Positions 7,551 to 17,100 of a stretch of 25,059 nucleotides of DNA are shown here, in pieces. The notes below the pieces were generated by a model. That model worked only from the letters and a program-made list of their open reading frames with translations, ran no database searches and was not told where the DNA came from. Position 1 is the stretch's first letter. Each line of letters starts with the position of its first letter. The position numbers and the translations under genes were made by a program. This DNA is from a virus, in the IMG/VR virus record IMGVR_UViG_3300010885_032827, positions 1 through 25,059 of that record; one strand, given 5' to 3'.

Positions 7551-9392
7551 ATGTCTAATTTAAGAATAGCCGAGCTTGATTTTGATCAAATCAAGACAAA
7601 TTTAAAAACATTCCTACAGAGTCAAGATCAGTTTACAGACTACGACTTTGAGGGTTCTGGTCTTTCGGTCCTTATTGATTTGCTTGCCTACAACACCCAT
7701 TATAACGCATACCTTGCTAATATGGTTGTTAATGAGATGTTCTTGGATTCAGCTGTAAAGAGATCTTCAGCGGTATCTATTGCTAAGCATTTGGGTTATA
7801 CACCAAGATCAGTTAAAGGTGCTCAGGCTACTGTTAATCTAACAGTTAATGCCCCAACGGGGTTTCCAAACAATTTGACGCTTGAGAGGTATACCCCTTT
7901 TGCAACAAAGATTAATAACTTAAGTTATACTTTTTATAATCTTGAACCAATTACAATTCAACCCTCGGCAGGGGTGTATCGCTTTTCTGGTGTTAACCTT
8001 AAAGAAGGTGTGCTTGCAGAGTATAGTTTTGGTGTCGTAGAACCCGGTCCAGAGGAAAAATATATTATACAAAGTACTAATATTGATGTTACCTCTATGT
8101 TGGTAACTGTGCAGGTATCTGCTACTGATACCTCAACCACAACATATACTCTTTCAAATGATATTTCAGGGTTAACCGACACTTCAACAAATTATTTTAT
8201 TGAAGAAAATACACAGGGGTTGTATCAAATATTTTTTGGTGATGGTGTAATTGGAAAGAAGCTGTCACCAGGTAATATAATTAGAGTTCGTTATTTAAAC
8301 TCTTCTGGGGCTGCTTGTAATATTTCAAGCACAATTGCGCAAGACTTTACACCTGATGCTACAATTGGGGGATCAACGAGCATTGTTGTTCAAGTTGTAA
8401 GTAATTCTACAAACGGTGCAGATAAAGAGACAATTTCCTCTATTAAATTTAACGCCCCTCTTGCTAACTTAGCTCGCAATAGAGCAGTTACAAAGAGCGA
8501 TTATGAGACACTTATTAAGGCAAATTATACTCAAATTGAAGCTGTTGCTGTCTGGGGTGGTGAAGAAAACGAAACACCTGCGTATGGTCGTGTCTTTATT
8601 TCCTTAAAGCCGTACATGGGTTACACAGTAGATAATATTGTTAAAGATTCAATTAAAAATACTATTCTTAAAGACAGACAAGTAATTACTGTTACACCAG
8701 AGTTTGTAGACCCAGATTATATTTACATTAACTTAGGTGTACAGGTTAAATACAATAAAAACATAACTACCCAATCAGCATCTATTATTGGTACACAAGT
8801 AGATACAGCGTTAAGAAATTATTTTGCTTCAGATTTGCAACAGTTTAATAAAACGTTTTATTACTCAAAGGTTATAGAAACTGTTGTAGCCTCTAACCCA
8901 GCCATTGTTGGTGCACTTGTAAGTTTGTTTTTACAAAAACGTATTGTACCAATCCTTAATGTTAATAATTCTTTTGTTAATACTAACAGTATTAAATTTG
9001 GAAACAAATTACATCCTGGTGAGATTACCTCGACTAAATTCTATATCGTCTATGATGATGAAATTACTCAGGTAACAATGAAAGACACACCAGATGTAAT
9101 GCCGCCTGATTATGACGGAACTGGTACTATTAAGTTATACAGGGTTGATGATAATACATTCGTATCTACTGTCGGTGCTGTTAATTATGCAACAGGTGTA
9201 ATTACAATTAGTAGCCTAACAGTAGTTGGCTTTCCACCCGATCAGTTTGATATTCGCATAACTGGTGCTGTACAAGAAGAAAGTTATGATGTTGAGCCTT
9301 TGAGAAATCAAATCGTAGTTGTTGATGATAGTGATACAAACAGTATCGCAGGTAGAACTGCTGGGTTAACTGTAACCGTGGCAGCCATATAA
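7551..9392 (+). CDS. 6: Baseplate wedge subunit gp6
   Basis: The protein has 613 residues (T4 gp6: 660). The N-terminus is closely T4-like: AELDFDQIKTNLKTFLQSQ, then FTDYDFEGSGLSVLIDLLAYNTHYNAYLANM, FLDSAVKRSSAVSIAKHLGYTPRS. Later come the J-like core segments (IFFGDGVIGKKLSPGNIIRVRYL; APLANLARNRAVTKSDYETLIKANY; AVAVWGGEENETPAYGRVFISLKP), also typical of the wider baseplate J family. The C-terminal third is beta-rich. gp6 dimers form the continuous inner ring that ties the six wedges together and opens during the dome-to-star switch. Its stop overlaps the next start (TAATG at 9390-9393). Confidence 0.95.
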   Translation: MSNLRIAELDFDQIKTNLKTFLQSQDQFTDYDFEGSGLSVLIDLLAYNTHYNAYLANMVVNEMFLDSAVKRSSAVSIAKHLGYTPRSVKGAQATVNLTVNAPTGFPNNLTLERYTPFATKINNLSYTFYNLEPITIQPSAGVYRFSGVNLKEGVLAEYSFGVVEPGPEEKYIIQSTNIDVTSMLVTVQVSATDTSTTTYTLSNDISGLTDTSTNYFIEENTQGLYQIFFGDGVIGKKLSPGNIIRVRYLNSSGAACNISSTIAQDFTPDATIGGSTSIVVQVVSNSTNGADKETISSIKFNAPLANLARNRAVTKSDYETLIKANYTQIEAVAVWGGEENETPAYGRVFISLKPYMGYTVDNIVKDSIKNTILKDRQVITVTPEFVDPDYIYINLGVQVKYNKNITTQSASIIGTQVDTALRNYFASDLQQFNKTFYYSKVIETVVASNPAIVGALVSLFLQKRIVPILNVNNSFVNTNSIKFGNKLHPGEITSTKFYIVYDDEITQVTMKDTPDVMPPDYDGTGTIKLYRVDDNTFVSTVGAVNYATGVITISSLTVVGFPPDQFDIRITGAVQEESYDVEPLRNQIVVVDDSDTNSIAGRTAGLTVTVAAI

Positions 9393-11098
9393 TGTCAGCA
9401 TTAAGATTAAAAGAAAAACTGTCTACGCTGGTACCTGACCAGCTACCGGAGTTTATCAAGACAGATTATACAACATTTGTAGCTTTTCTTGAAGCATACT
9501 ATCAATTCTTAGAACAAGACCAAAATGCTCAAGAGCTACTACAAAATGCTCGATCGTACAGAGACGTAGATACAACAGTAGATTCTTTTGTTGAATATTT
9601 TTTAAAACAGTATTGTGCAGACCTTCCAAGAAGTGCACCTGTTAATAAAAGACAAATTGTTAAACAAATTAAAGACCTCTATAACTACAAGGGTAGTGAA
9701 AAGTCATATAAGCTTCTATTCCAGTTATTGTTTAAGAAGACTCCAGAGTTCTTTTATACAAATACGCAGGTTTTAAAAACCTCTGATGGTAAATGGATCC
9801 AGCAAGTTTCAATTTATGTGAAAACAATTGTCGGCAATCCTGATAGTATTGCAGGTAAAGTTGCAACGGTTATTTCAAATAATAATAAATCCCTTGTAAA
9901 TGTTCTACAAAAAAGATACGCAGTTGGTATTGACCCTGAAAGCGCATCTCCAGATATCACGACTAGAACAAACTTATTTGAATTTATTATAGATAATTCT
10001 AAAAACACTCCAATTGAGATTGGTGATGTTATTGAGTACGCTGGCTATCGTGGTATTGTCCAGGGCGTACCTTCTGAGGTTGAAGTATTAAATTCAGGTA
10101 CCGGGTTTAGAGCTGGTGATGTATTCAAACTTACAACAAGATACGGCCGTAATACTGCTATTAAAGCAAAGAAAGTTTCAAGCGATGGAAGATTATTAAT
10201 TGCAGAGTTTATTAGATTTGGTATTAATTATAATGAAGATTTTTACGCTTATATTTCTGCGACAGATAAAGTACTACCGCAACCATCGTTTGCTTTTGGT
10301 GCTGGGTCTGTAGCTCTAACTGATAGCACGACAGGTTTTAGTGAAGTTGGTGATATTATTGTACCCACATATTCGATTACAGCTGTTGAAGGCTCATACG
10401 CTGGTGATGTAATAAGAAGCTTTGTAAGTGATTCGCAAACGTTTACAGGAGGTGCATTAGGTGAAGGTGCTGATGCGTTCTTATTAATTAAAATTGGAGC
10501 AAAGGCCCGATACCCTGGTTATTATAAGAACAATGACGGCTTTATTAGTGATGATATATACTTAGAAAATGCAGATTACTATCAACCGTTCTCTTATGTA
10601 TTAAAAATTGATGAGCAGCTAACTAATTATAAGAAAGCTGTTCTTGATATTCTTCATCCTGCTGGGTTAAAATTATTCAGCGATTATTCTATTAATAATA
10701 GTTTTGATCTATATGCGCAAGTTACAACAACCCTAAGGTTCTTAACAAGCCAATTTGAAGATAGGTATACGGTTACAGATAGCAATGCAAAGGTAGTCAC
10801 GAAGAACTCTGTCGACAGCGTTGGAACATTATTGCATAACCGTGTAAAAATTGTTACACGTGGACTTGAAAAAGAACTTGTTGTACCTTCAGACGTAATT
10901 GCAAATACAACTTCAAAACCAATTGCAAATAATATAAGTAGAGCAGGTGTTATTTTTGGTAGTCTTTATAAACAAGAAGCCAAATTTATTAGAGATTATT
11001 ATTCAATTGATGCATTTGAGCCTGAATATAGTGCAGAGTATGATAAGATCATATCTAGTGATCGAATAAATATAACAAAGAATAGCATTCCTGTCTAA
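9392..11098 (+). CDS. Baseplate-associated structural protein in the gene 7 position
   Basis: The protein has 568 residues. The N-terminal 130 residues are helical and contain a pattern I associate with marine T4-like structural proteins: LPEFIKTDYTTFVAFLEAYYQFLEQ, then DTTVDSFVEYFLKQY, KRQIVKQIKDLYNYKGSEKSYKLLFQLLF. The middle has beta modules such as VLNSGTGFRAGDVFKL followed by IRFGINYNEDFYAYI, which recall the repeat type in gp8. The end of the core reads NYKKAVLDILHPAGLKLFSDY. T4 has gp7 (1032 residues) between gp6 and gp8, so by position this protein may take part of the gp7 job in joining the wedge arms. I see no direct similarity to T4 gp7, so the role is inferred from context. It starts within the gene 6 stop. 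Confidence 0.78.
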   Translation: MSALRLKEKLSTLVPDQLPEFIKTDYTTFVAFLEAYYQFLEQDQNAQELLQNARSYRDVDTTVDSFVEYFLKQYCADLPRSAPVNKRQIVKQIKDLYNYKGSEKSYKLLFQLLFKKTPEFFYTNTQVLKTSDGKWIQQVSIYVKTIVGNPDSIAGKVATVISNNNKSLVNVLQKRYAVGIDPESASPDITTRTNLFEFIIDNSKNTPIEIGDVIEYAGYRGIVQGVPSEVEVLNSGTGFRAGDVFKLTTRYGRNTAIKAKKVSSDGRLLIAEFIRFGINYNEDFYAYISATDKVLPQPSFAFGAGSVALTDSTTGFSEVGDIIVPTYSITAVEGSYAGDVIRSFVSDSQTFTGGALGEGADAFLLIKIGAKARYPGYYKNNDGFISDDIYLENADYYQPFSYVLKIDEQLTNYKKAVLDILHPAGLKLFSDYSINNSFDLYAQVTTTLRFLTSQFEDRYTVTDSNAKVVTKNSVDSVGTLLHNRVKIVTRGLEKELVVPSDVIANTTSKPIANNISRAGVIFGSLYKQEAKFIRDYYSIDAFEPEYSAEYDKIISSDRINITKNSIPV

Positions 11099-11118
11099 AA
11101 TTTAATACAAACACGTAC

Positions 11119-11126
11119 CATAAATA
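11119..11126 (+). promoter_or_regulatory. Possible late promoter, CATAAATA
   Basis: One mismatch from TATAAATA in the gap 11099-11145. By T4 spacing the start would be near 11132, leaving a leader of about 14 bases that contains a full AAAGGAG. This geometry matches the promoter at 7124, which supports it modestly. Confidence 0.42.
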
Positions 11127-11133
11127 AGGTAAC

Positions 11134-11140
11134 AAAGGAG
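11134..11140 (+). promoter_or_regulatory. Strong ribosome binding site AAAGGAG
   Basis: AAAGGAG five bases before the ATG at 11146 is the best Shine-Dalgarno match I saw before any gene in the window. It suggests that the small protein downstream is made in large amounts. Confidence 0.7.
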
Positions 11141-11145
11141 ATAAC

Positions 11146-11595
11146 ATGAGTAATCTAAATGATGCAATCAAGATGAGGGGCGATCTGGTTATTACAAAGA
11201 CCGCTGAGAACGGTTCAGTAGAAACTGTTAAGGTACCTAATCTGGTTGTAACTGTTGGTAAAGGGTTTATTGCAAACCGCATGGCTGCCAACGTCACTAA
11301 TATTATGTCGCATATGGCTATTGGTTCAGGTAACACTGCACCAACAACAAGCGATACTATTATGGAAGCTGAACTTGCAAGAGTCGCTTTGTCTGTTGCA
11401 GGTGGTACACCAAGTCAAAATACGGTAACCTATTCTGCTACATTCCCAGCTGGAACGGGTACAGGTGCACTGACTGAGGCAGGTGTTTTAAACGCCGCTA
11501 ACGTTGGTACACTATTATGCAGAACAGTATTTCCAGTTATTAACAAACAAGCTGCTGACGTTATTGCAATTTCATGGGTTGTGTCAATCACATAA
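11146..11595 (+). CDS. Small conserved phage virion protein, function unknown
   Basis: The protein has 149 residues. It resembles a widespread family of small phage structural proteins with the layout: a short N-terminal strand pair (MRGDLVITKTAENGSVETVKVPNLVV), a helix VGKGFIANRMAA, then SHMAIGSGNTAPTTSDTIMEAEL, a variable part, TYSATFPAGTGTG, LTEAGVLNA and a final strand AADVIAISWVVSIT. The motif set (gly-asn-thr-ala-pro, then leu-thr-glu-ala-gly) is the usual signature. Such proteins are found beside baseplate and tail-fibre genes, but their precise role is not known to me. The strong ribosome binding site and possible promoter directly upstream suggest high copy number. It is placed between the gene 7 position and gene 8. 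Confidence 0.78.
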   Translation: MSNLNDAIKMRGDLVITKTAENGSVETVKVPNLVVTVGKGFIANRMAANVTNIMSHMAIGSGNTAPTTSDTIMEAELARVALSVAGGTPSQNTVTYSATFPAGTGTGALTEAGVLNAANVGTLLCRTVFPVINKQAADVIAISWVVSIT

Positions 11596-11603
11596 AGTAA
11601 AAT

Positions 11604-14165
11604 ATGGCTTCAGCACTCGGTAAATCGCTACTTCATACCAGTGTAGCGGACGCTGTTTATAAGGAAATTTCTTCTAAGCAGGGCCGCTATTACTATTTTC
11701 TAGGAACCACGGTTGCATGGGGTGATGAGACTGACCCCCCTCTCCCTGTTGATAGCGAAGAATATGAGCGTACAACGCGTAATAATATTATCATTGTAAA
11801 AGAAGTACAACCGAATGATGTAGCATTTGTTATTACGAGAAAAAATTGGGCGTCAAATGTTGTATACGATATGTACGACGACAGATATTCAACTGAGGTG
11901 GTTGGTGTCGATTTACAAGAAGGTGGCATTGGCTATAGTAGTAATGTTGCCGTTTCAATTTCAGGCGGTGGGGGCACTGGTGCTGCAGCATCTGCATACC
12001 AGGCAAACGGTATTGTTACATCGATTGTTTTAACATCTGGTGGTACAGGTTATACTTCAACCCCTATCGTTACTATTACTGATCCGTTTGGCGCAAATGC
12101 AAAAGCAAATGCTGTAATTAACTACGCAGCAAGCGGGGCAAGTTCCTTACAAGATTCTAATTTTTATGTTGTTACTGATGACTTTAACCTATACAAGTGT
12201 ATAGATAATAACAATAATAGTCTTTCAACAGTTAAGCCAACTGATACAAGTATTGATCCTTTCCAATTAACAGATGGCTACATTTGGAAGTTCTTATGTA
12301 GTGTACCCGTTGCACTAAGAAATAAATTTCTTACAGAAACGCAGGTACCTGTTTCAACATCTATTAGAAATCAATTTTATTCTGGTGGTGAAATTAAAGT
12401 TGTTAACGTTACTAATACAGGAAACAATTATACAACGGCGCGCTTAACCGTACAGGGTGATGGTTATTTAGAATCCGATCCATATTATATTGTGCGTGGT
12501 GCTATAACTGTACCAGGTAGAAATTACACATATGCAACTCTTGCAGTTGCTGATCCTATTTCTGGTGTTGCAGCATGGACGTCCAATACTGCAGTTAATA
12601 TTGGTCAGAAGTTTAAGTATGATTTTAATGTATATGATGTTGTTCGACCTGGTAGACTAGGTACTACAGGTCCTGTACATACGACAGGTATTATTGCTAA
12701 TGGAACAGCTGGTTTAAAATATGTTGGGCACAGCATAACTGGCAACGTTGGTATTTCGTCGGGTAACATTACAAGCATAACACTTGACGGTAGTGTTAAA
12801 TCTGTTGATATTACAAACGTAGGTTCGGGATACTTAACAGCTCCTTCTGTTTCCTTTGTAGGCGGTAATGGGTCAAATGCTAATGCATATTCAATAATTA
12901 CAGATGGCTCGGTAAGTTCAATACAGATATCTGACATTGGCAGAAACTATACTTCTATACCAGCAGTTAGAATTGGTACCCCTTGGACTGCTAATACCGT
13001 TGTTACTTTAAATCAACAAATTTTTAACGGAACGTATCTTTATACTGTTGTAGGGGCAGGTACAACAAATACCCTTGCACCAACGCATACTGTAGGTACA
13101 AGGATACTAGGTACAGCAAATGTCGCATTTACAGGCAACGTTGCTACAGGTACAGCTGTATTAAAATACGGTGCAGGTTATATTGGCGCACCATTAGCAA
13201 ACGTTATTGGTGATGGCTCCAATGCAAGGATAACTTTAGAAGTTGAAAAATCTGAAGCTACAGTATCACCAGTTATTGAATATGGTAAAATTGTTCGTAC
13301 AAGAATTGATAATGGTGGTGTAGGTTATACGTATGCTACAATTACCCCTATTGGTAACGGCACAGGTGCGGAGTTTGACGTTGATCTTTCAACAGGGGAT
13401 CTTTCAACACTACAGTCTAACGTTGAAAATTTAGCCGTACCGGGCGCTATTCATGCAATACGTATTGTATCAGGTGGTTATGGTTATACAGGTGCAACCG
13501 TTACTATTACAGGTGATGGTACAGGAGCAACAGCAACCGCTGTAATTTTAAATGGTAGGGTAGCAAAGATTATTGTACAGAGTCCGGGGTCAGGTTACAC
13601 CAGGGCAGTGGTATCAATTACTGGTACCGGTTTTGGAGCAGTTGGTAGAGCAGTTTTACCACCGGTTGGTGGGCATGGAAGAGATGTAATTTCAGAATTG
13701 TTTTCAACATCATTAGCTTTCTATACAACAATTGCAAGAGATAAAAATCAAGGGTTTGATGTCGATAATGATTATAGACAGTTTGGTATTGTAAAAGATT
13801 TACAAAATTACCCTGATACAAGATACTTTAACGGGGACGTTGGTTCAGCATGCTGGGTAATCTCTGGCACGGTTGATACGGCTTATTTTACAAATGATAA
13901 GATCATCCGTAGAGTTTCAGATAATACGCGATATGTAATCGTTAAATCAACATCAACAGGTGTACTTGTGCAATCAATTGATGGCGGTGTACCAGTCTTT
14001 AGTGATACCTTTAAGACAGCGACTAATCAATCATTTATTGCTACCGGAGTTAATGCGCCAGATATAGATAAATATTCAGGCAAACTTCTTTACATAGACA
14101 ACAGACTCGCCTTTACGTCAACAGCTGACCAGGCCGTTTCAATTAAAACAGTATTTAAGTACTAA
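11604..14165 (+). CDS. 8: Baseplate wedge subunit gp8 with large repeat-rich insertions
   Basis: The protein has 853 residues against 334 in T4 gp8. The gp8 frame is recognisable in three pieces. Residues 1-100 contain YYYFLGTTVAWGDETDPPLPVDS. Residues about 185-255 contain NFYVVTDDFNLYKCIDNN, then KPTDTSIDPFQLTDGYIWKFLCSVPV. Residues about 690-853 end with YSGKLLYIDNRLAFTSTADQAVSIKTVF, which matches the T4 end (SGEMIYMENRPPI, then QTEEINILF). Between them lie insertions at about 100-180 and 260-690. These are built from many GxGYTxxPxVTI-type beta repeats and two modules of the type W-T-x-N-T-x-V-x-x-G-Q with a later P-x-H-T. gp8 dimers link the wedge core to the outer baseplate. The insertions probably project outward. 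The start ATG at 11604 follows a weak AAAGTAAA purine stretch. Confidence 0.85.
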   Translation: MASALGKSLLHTSVADAVYKEISSKQGRYYYFLGTTVAWGDETDPPLPVDSEEYERTTRNNIIIVKEVQPNDVAFVITRKNWASNVVYDMYDDRYSTEVVGVDLQEGGIGYSSNVAVSISGGGGTGAAASAYQANGIVTSIVLTSGGTGYTSTPIVTITDPFGANAKANAVINYAASGASSLQDSNFYVVTDDFNLYKCIDNNNNSLSTVKPTDTSIDPFQLTDGYIWKFLCSVPVALRNKFLTETQVPVSTSIRNQFYSGGEIKVVNVTNTGNNYTTARLTVQGDGYLESDPYYIVRGAITVPGRNYTYATLAVADPISGVAAWTSNTAVNIGQKFKYDFNVYDVVRPGRLGTTGPVHTTGIIANGTAGLKYVGHSITGNVGISSGNITSITLDGSVKSVDITNVGSGYLTAPSVSFVGGNGSNANAYSIITDGSVSSIQISDIGRNYTSIPAVRIGTPWTANTVVTLNQQIFNGTYLYTVVGAGTTNTLAPTHTVGTRILGTANVAFTGNVATGTAVLKYGAGYIGAPLANVIGDGSNARITLEVEKSEATVSPVIEYGKIVRTRIDNGGVGYTYATITPIGNGTGAEFDVDLSTGDLSTLQSNVENLAVPGAIHAIRIVSGGYGYTGATVTITGDGTGATATAVILNGRVAKIIVQSPGSGYTRAVVSITGTGFGAVGRAVLPPVGGHGRDVISELFSTSLAFYTTIARDKNQGFDVDNDYRQFGIVKDLQNYPDTRYFNGDVGSACWVISGTVDTAYFTNDKIIRRVSDNTRYVIVKSTSTGVLVQSIDGGVPVFSDTFKTATNQSFIATGVNAPDIDKYSGKLLYIDNRLAFTSTADQAVSIKTVFKY
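11890..13660 (+). repeat. Degenerate protein-level repeats inside gp8 (GxGYTxxPxVTI type)
   Basis: About nine or ten copies of a short beta unit with a glycine-tyrosine-threonine turn are visible in the translation, for example GGTGYTSTPIVTI, VGSGYLTAPSVSF, IGRNYTSIPAVRI, NGGVGYTYATITPI, GGYGYTGATVTITG and PGSGYTRAVVSITG. Each is followed by a glycine-rich turn and an alanine-rich strand. DNA copies are diverged, so these are old repeats. The gp8 core segment at about 12160-12370 interrupts the series. Confidence 0.7.
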
Positions 14166-14173
14166 GGTAAAAC

Positions 14174-17100
14174 ATGGCGATTGATTTTAATACAGATCCA
14201 TATTATGACGACTTTTCTGAAAGTAGCAATTACTACCGTATACTTTTTAAACCCGGTCGTGCAGTTCAAGCTCGTGAGTTAACCCAGCTTCAAACTATTA
14301 TTCAAAACCAAATTACCAAGTTTGGTAAGAATATTTACAAAGACGGTTCACCTATCGTAGGTGGTAAGACGTTTGTAAGTAACGGGTCGTACATTAAAAT
14401 TAAAGAGACAACTACAATTGCTGCATTTGAAGGCGCAACGGTAATTGGCGGCACATCTGGTGCTAAAGCTATTGTAAGAAAAATTACAACTCACAATACT
14501 ACTAACAATGTTTATTATCCTGCTGCACTTCATTTAGTTTACGTAAGCGGTCAGTTTTTAGAAAATGAAACTATTACAATTGAAGGTACGACAACCGCTG
14601 TTACTGCAATTGCTGATGTAGCTACGTACACGGGGTCAACAACATTCTTTAGCGTAGATGAGAGTGTCTTTTTTATTAAAGGTCATTTTGTCTATGCAGC
14701 ACCACAAACCGTTGTTCTATCTCCGAGATTCGTTAACTTACCGTCAGCAAGACTAGGGTATACCGTTACCGAAGGTATTACAACATCGGATGATGAAGCA
14801 GATCTTCTCGACCCAGCTATTGGCTCAACAAATTATTTCGCGCCTGGTGCAGATAGATATTTTATTGATCTCACATTAACTTCAATCGAGTATGATCCAA
14901 CAATTGAAGACTCTGACGTAACTACTGTCAATGATTTTATTCAAATATGTACAGTAAAGAACGGCGGTGTAATTAATTTGAGTATGGATACGCAGTTTAA
15001 TTCTATTGAAACTGCTATGGCAAGAAGAACATATGATGAGTCCGGCGACTATACCGTAAGACCTTTTATTGCAAAAGTTAAAGATCATCTATACGGCAAC
15101 ACAAGCAAATTATCTGTCGAGGTTTCTCCAGGTAAGGCTTATGTAAGGGGTTATGAGTTTGAGACAACATCACCCTCATACATCACTTTAGATAGAGCAA
15201 GAGATACAAATATTGTTAACAATTATTCTATTGCTCTTGACTACGGTCAATACACCCCGGTATGGAATATTAATAACTTTGTAGCGTTCACAGAAGCCCA
15301 GTTACTTAACATTCACGATATTAAATCCGGTTCAATTTCTGTTTCTAGCAATGCAGCTTATTCTGCAAACATTATTGGTACAGCCCGTGCTCGCTACATG
15401 AGCTATCAGGGCACTGCAGGTACTGGTAATGTTTACAATTTATACCTGTTCGATGTTCGTATGCTGGGAAGCAATACATTTAGTAAAGCAAATGCTTTCT
15501 CTGCCGCAACGTATACATCAGTACCAGCATTAACTGTTAAAGGCGATACATTTGCCTGGGGTAATGCAGCGTTTACATATGGTACGGACGATACACTGCT
15601 GTTTAAAGTCCCTCAAAGAAACATTAAGACATTCTCTAATGTATCTGGTGCCGGTACCTCCGTAACAGATACAACATACCAATCAGTTCGTAATCTTGCT
15701 TCAACAGCGTTTGCACCTGGTACAGGCGGCTATTCAGGCAATTCAGTTGCCACGCTTTCGTTAGCTGGTAGCGAACAATTTCTTGGCTCGGGTCTTTTAT
15801 CTGACACAGATATTAGAGATAGATTTATTGTAACTGTTACAGTTTCAGGAACAGGTACACCGCCAGTAGGTACCATTCTTGATTTTACTGGTGCTAATGG
15901 CGATATTGAGATTATTGGTCAAAATGCATACTTAAGATATAAAGGCAGTACAAGCAGCTTTACAGCCAATGTAATGGCGTTGGTCGTTGCTCAACAAGCG
16001 ACATCAAAAGTTAAGACGCTAACGACTGGTACAGTTACTGTGCCATATGGTAGCAGTGTAACAAATATTTCGTTAAACGTACCTGATGTATACAGTATTA
16101 CGAGTATTACAGATGCTACTGGTAATAGTTACTTCTCTTCTTACCAATTAGATACCGGTCAAAGAGACGATTATTACGATCACGGAAGCGTTACATTAAA
16201 GTCAGACGGTAGAGCTCCTGTATTACACGTCACTAATAACCCCAACGTTGTAGTTACATTCCAATATTTTGGACATACAGGTTCGGGATTCTTTAATGTC
16301 GACTCATATACAAATGGGGGATTAGATTACGGGTCTATTCCTCAGTATAAAAAAGCTTCAGGTGCTATAACAAACCTAGCTGATGTTATTGATTTTAGAC
16401 CAGTAAGAGAAGCAAATAAAACAACATATCTTTCTGATAGATCACCAAAGCCCGGGTCTGCTATGACAGCAGATTATGAGTACTATCTACCTAGAAAAGA
16501 TAAACTTGTACTTACAAAAGAACGTAAGCTAACAATTGCAAAAGGTCTCGCAAGCGACTCTCCTTCTTACCCCAGCGATTTAACCGATGCGCTTGCATTG
16601 TATAATATCGATGTACCGGCTTACACCGGGCGCGCAGAAGATGTACAGTTTACCTATATTGATAATAAGCGCTTTACAATGCGCGATATTGGTAAAATTG
16701 AGAAGCGTGTTGGTAGATTAGAATATTATTCTGCTTTAAGCTTACTTGAAAAGCTTGATGCTGATGAAAGAATACCAAGTCAAATAGCTGGTATTGACAG
16801 ATTCAAAAACGGTATTCTGGTTGATTCATTTGCAGGGCATTCTGTAAGCGATGTAAATAATGGTGATTTAAGATGCTCTATTGATTACGATAATAGATTA
16901 ATGAGACCACGATTTGTTTCTGAGTCTTATATGTACGCGGTTAGTGGTGGTGAATCAACATCATATAAAAAATCTTTTGATTTAGTCACAATGGACTATA
17001 CAACAGAGCCATTTGTATCTCAAATCAAAGCTACTAATACAACATACCTAACACCATTTGAAGTATTTACATGGACAGGTACGATGACTTTAACTCCATC

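Noticed and set aside
14060-14075. AGATAAATAT inside the gp8 gene as a late promoter
   Set aside because: It lies within coding sequence encoding conserved gp8 residues (DIDKYSG) and about 100 bases before the next gene. One mismatch from the box is common by chance in such DNA.
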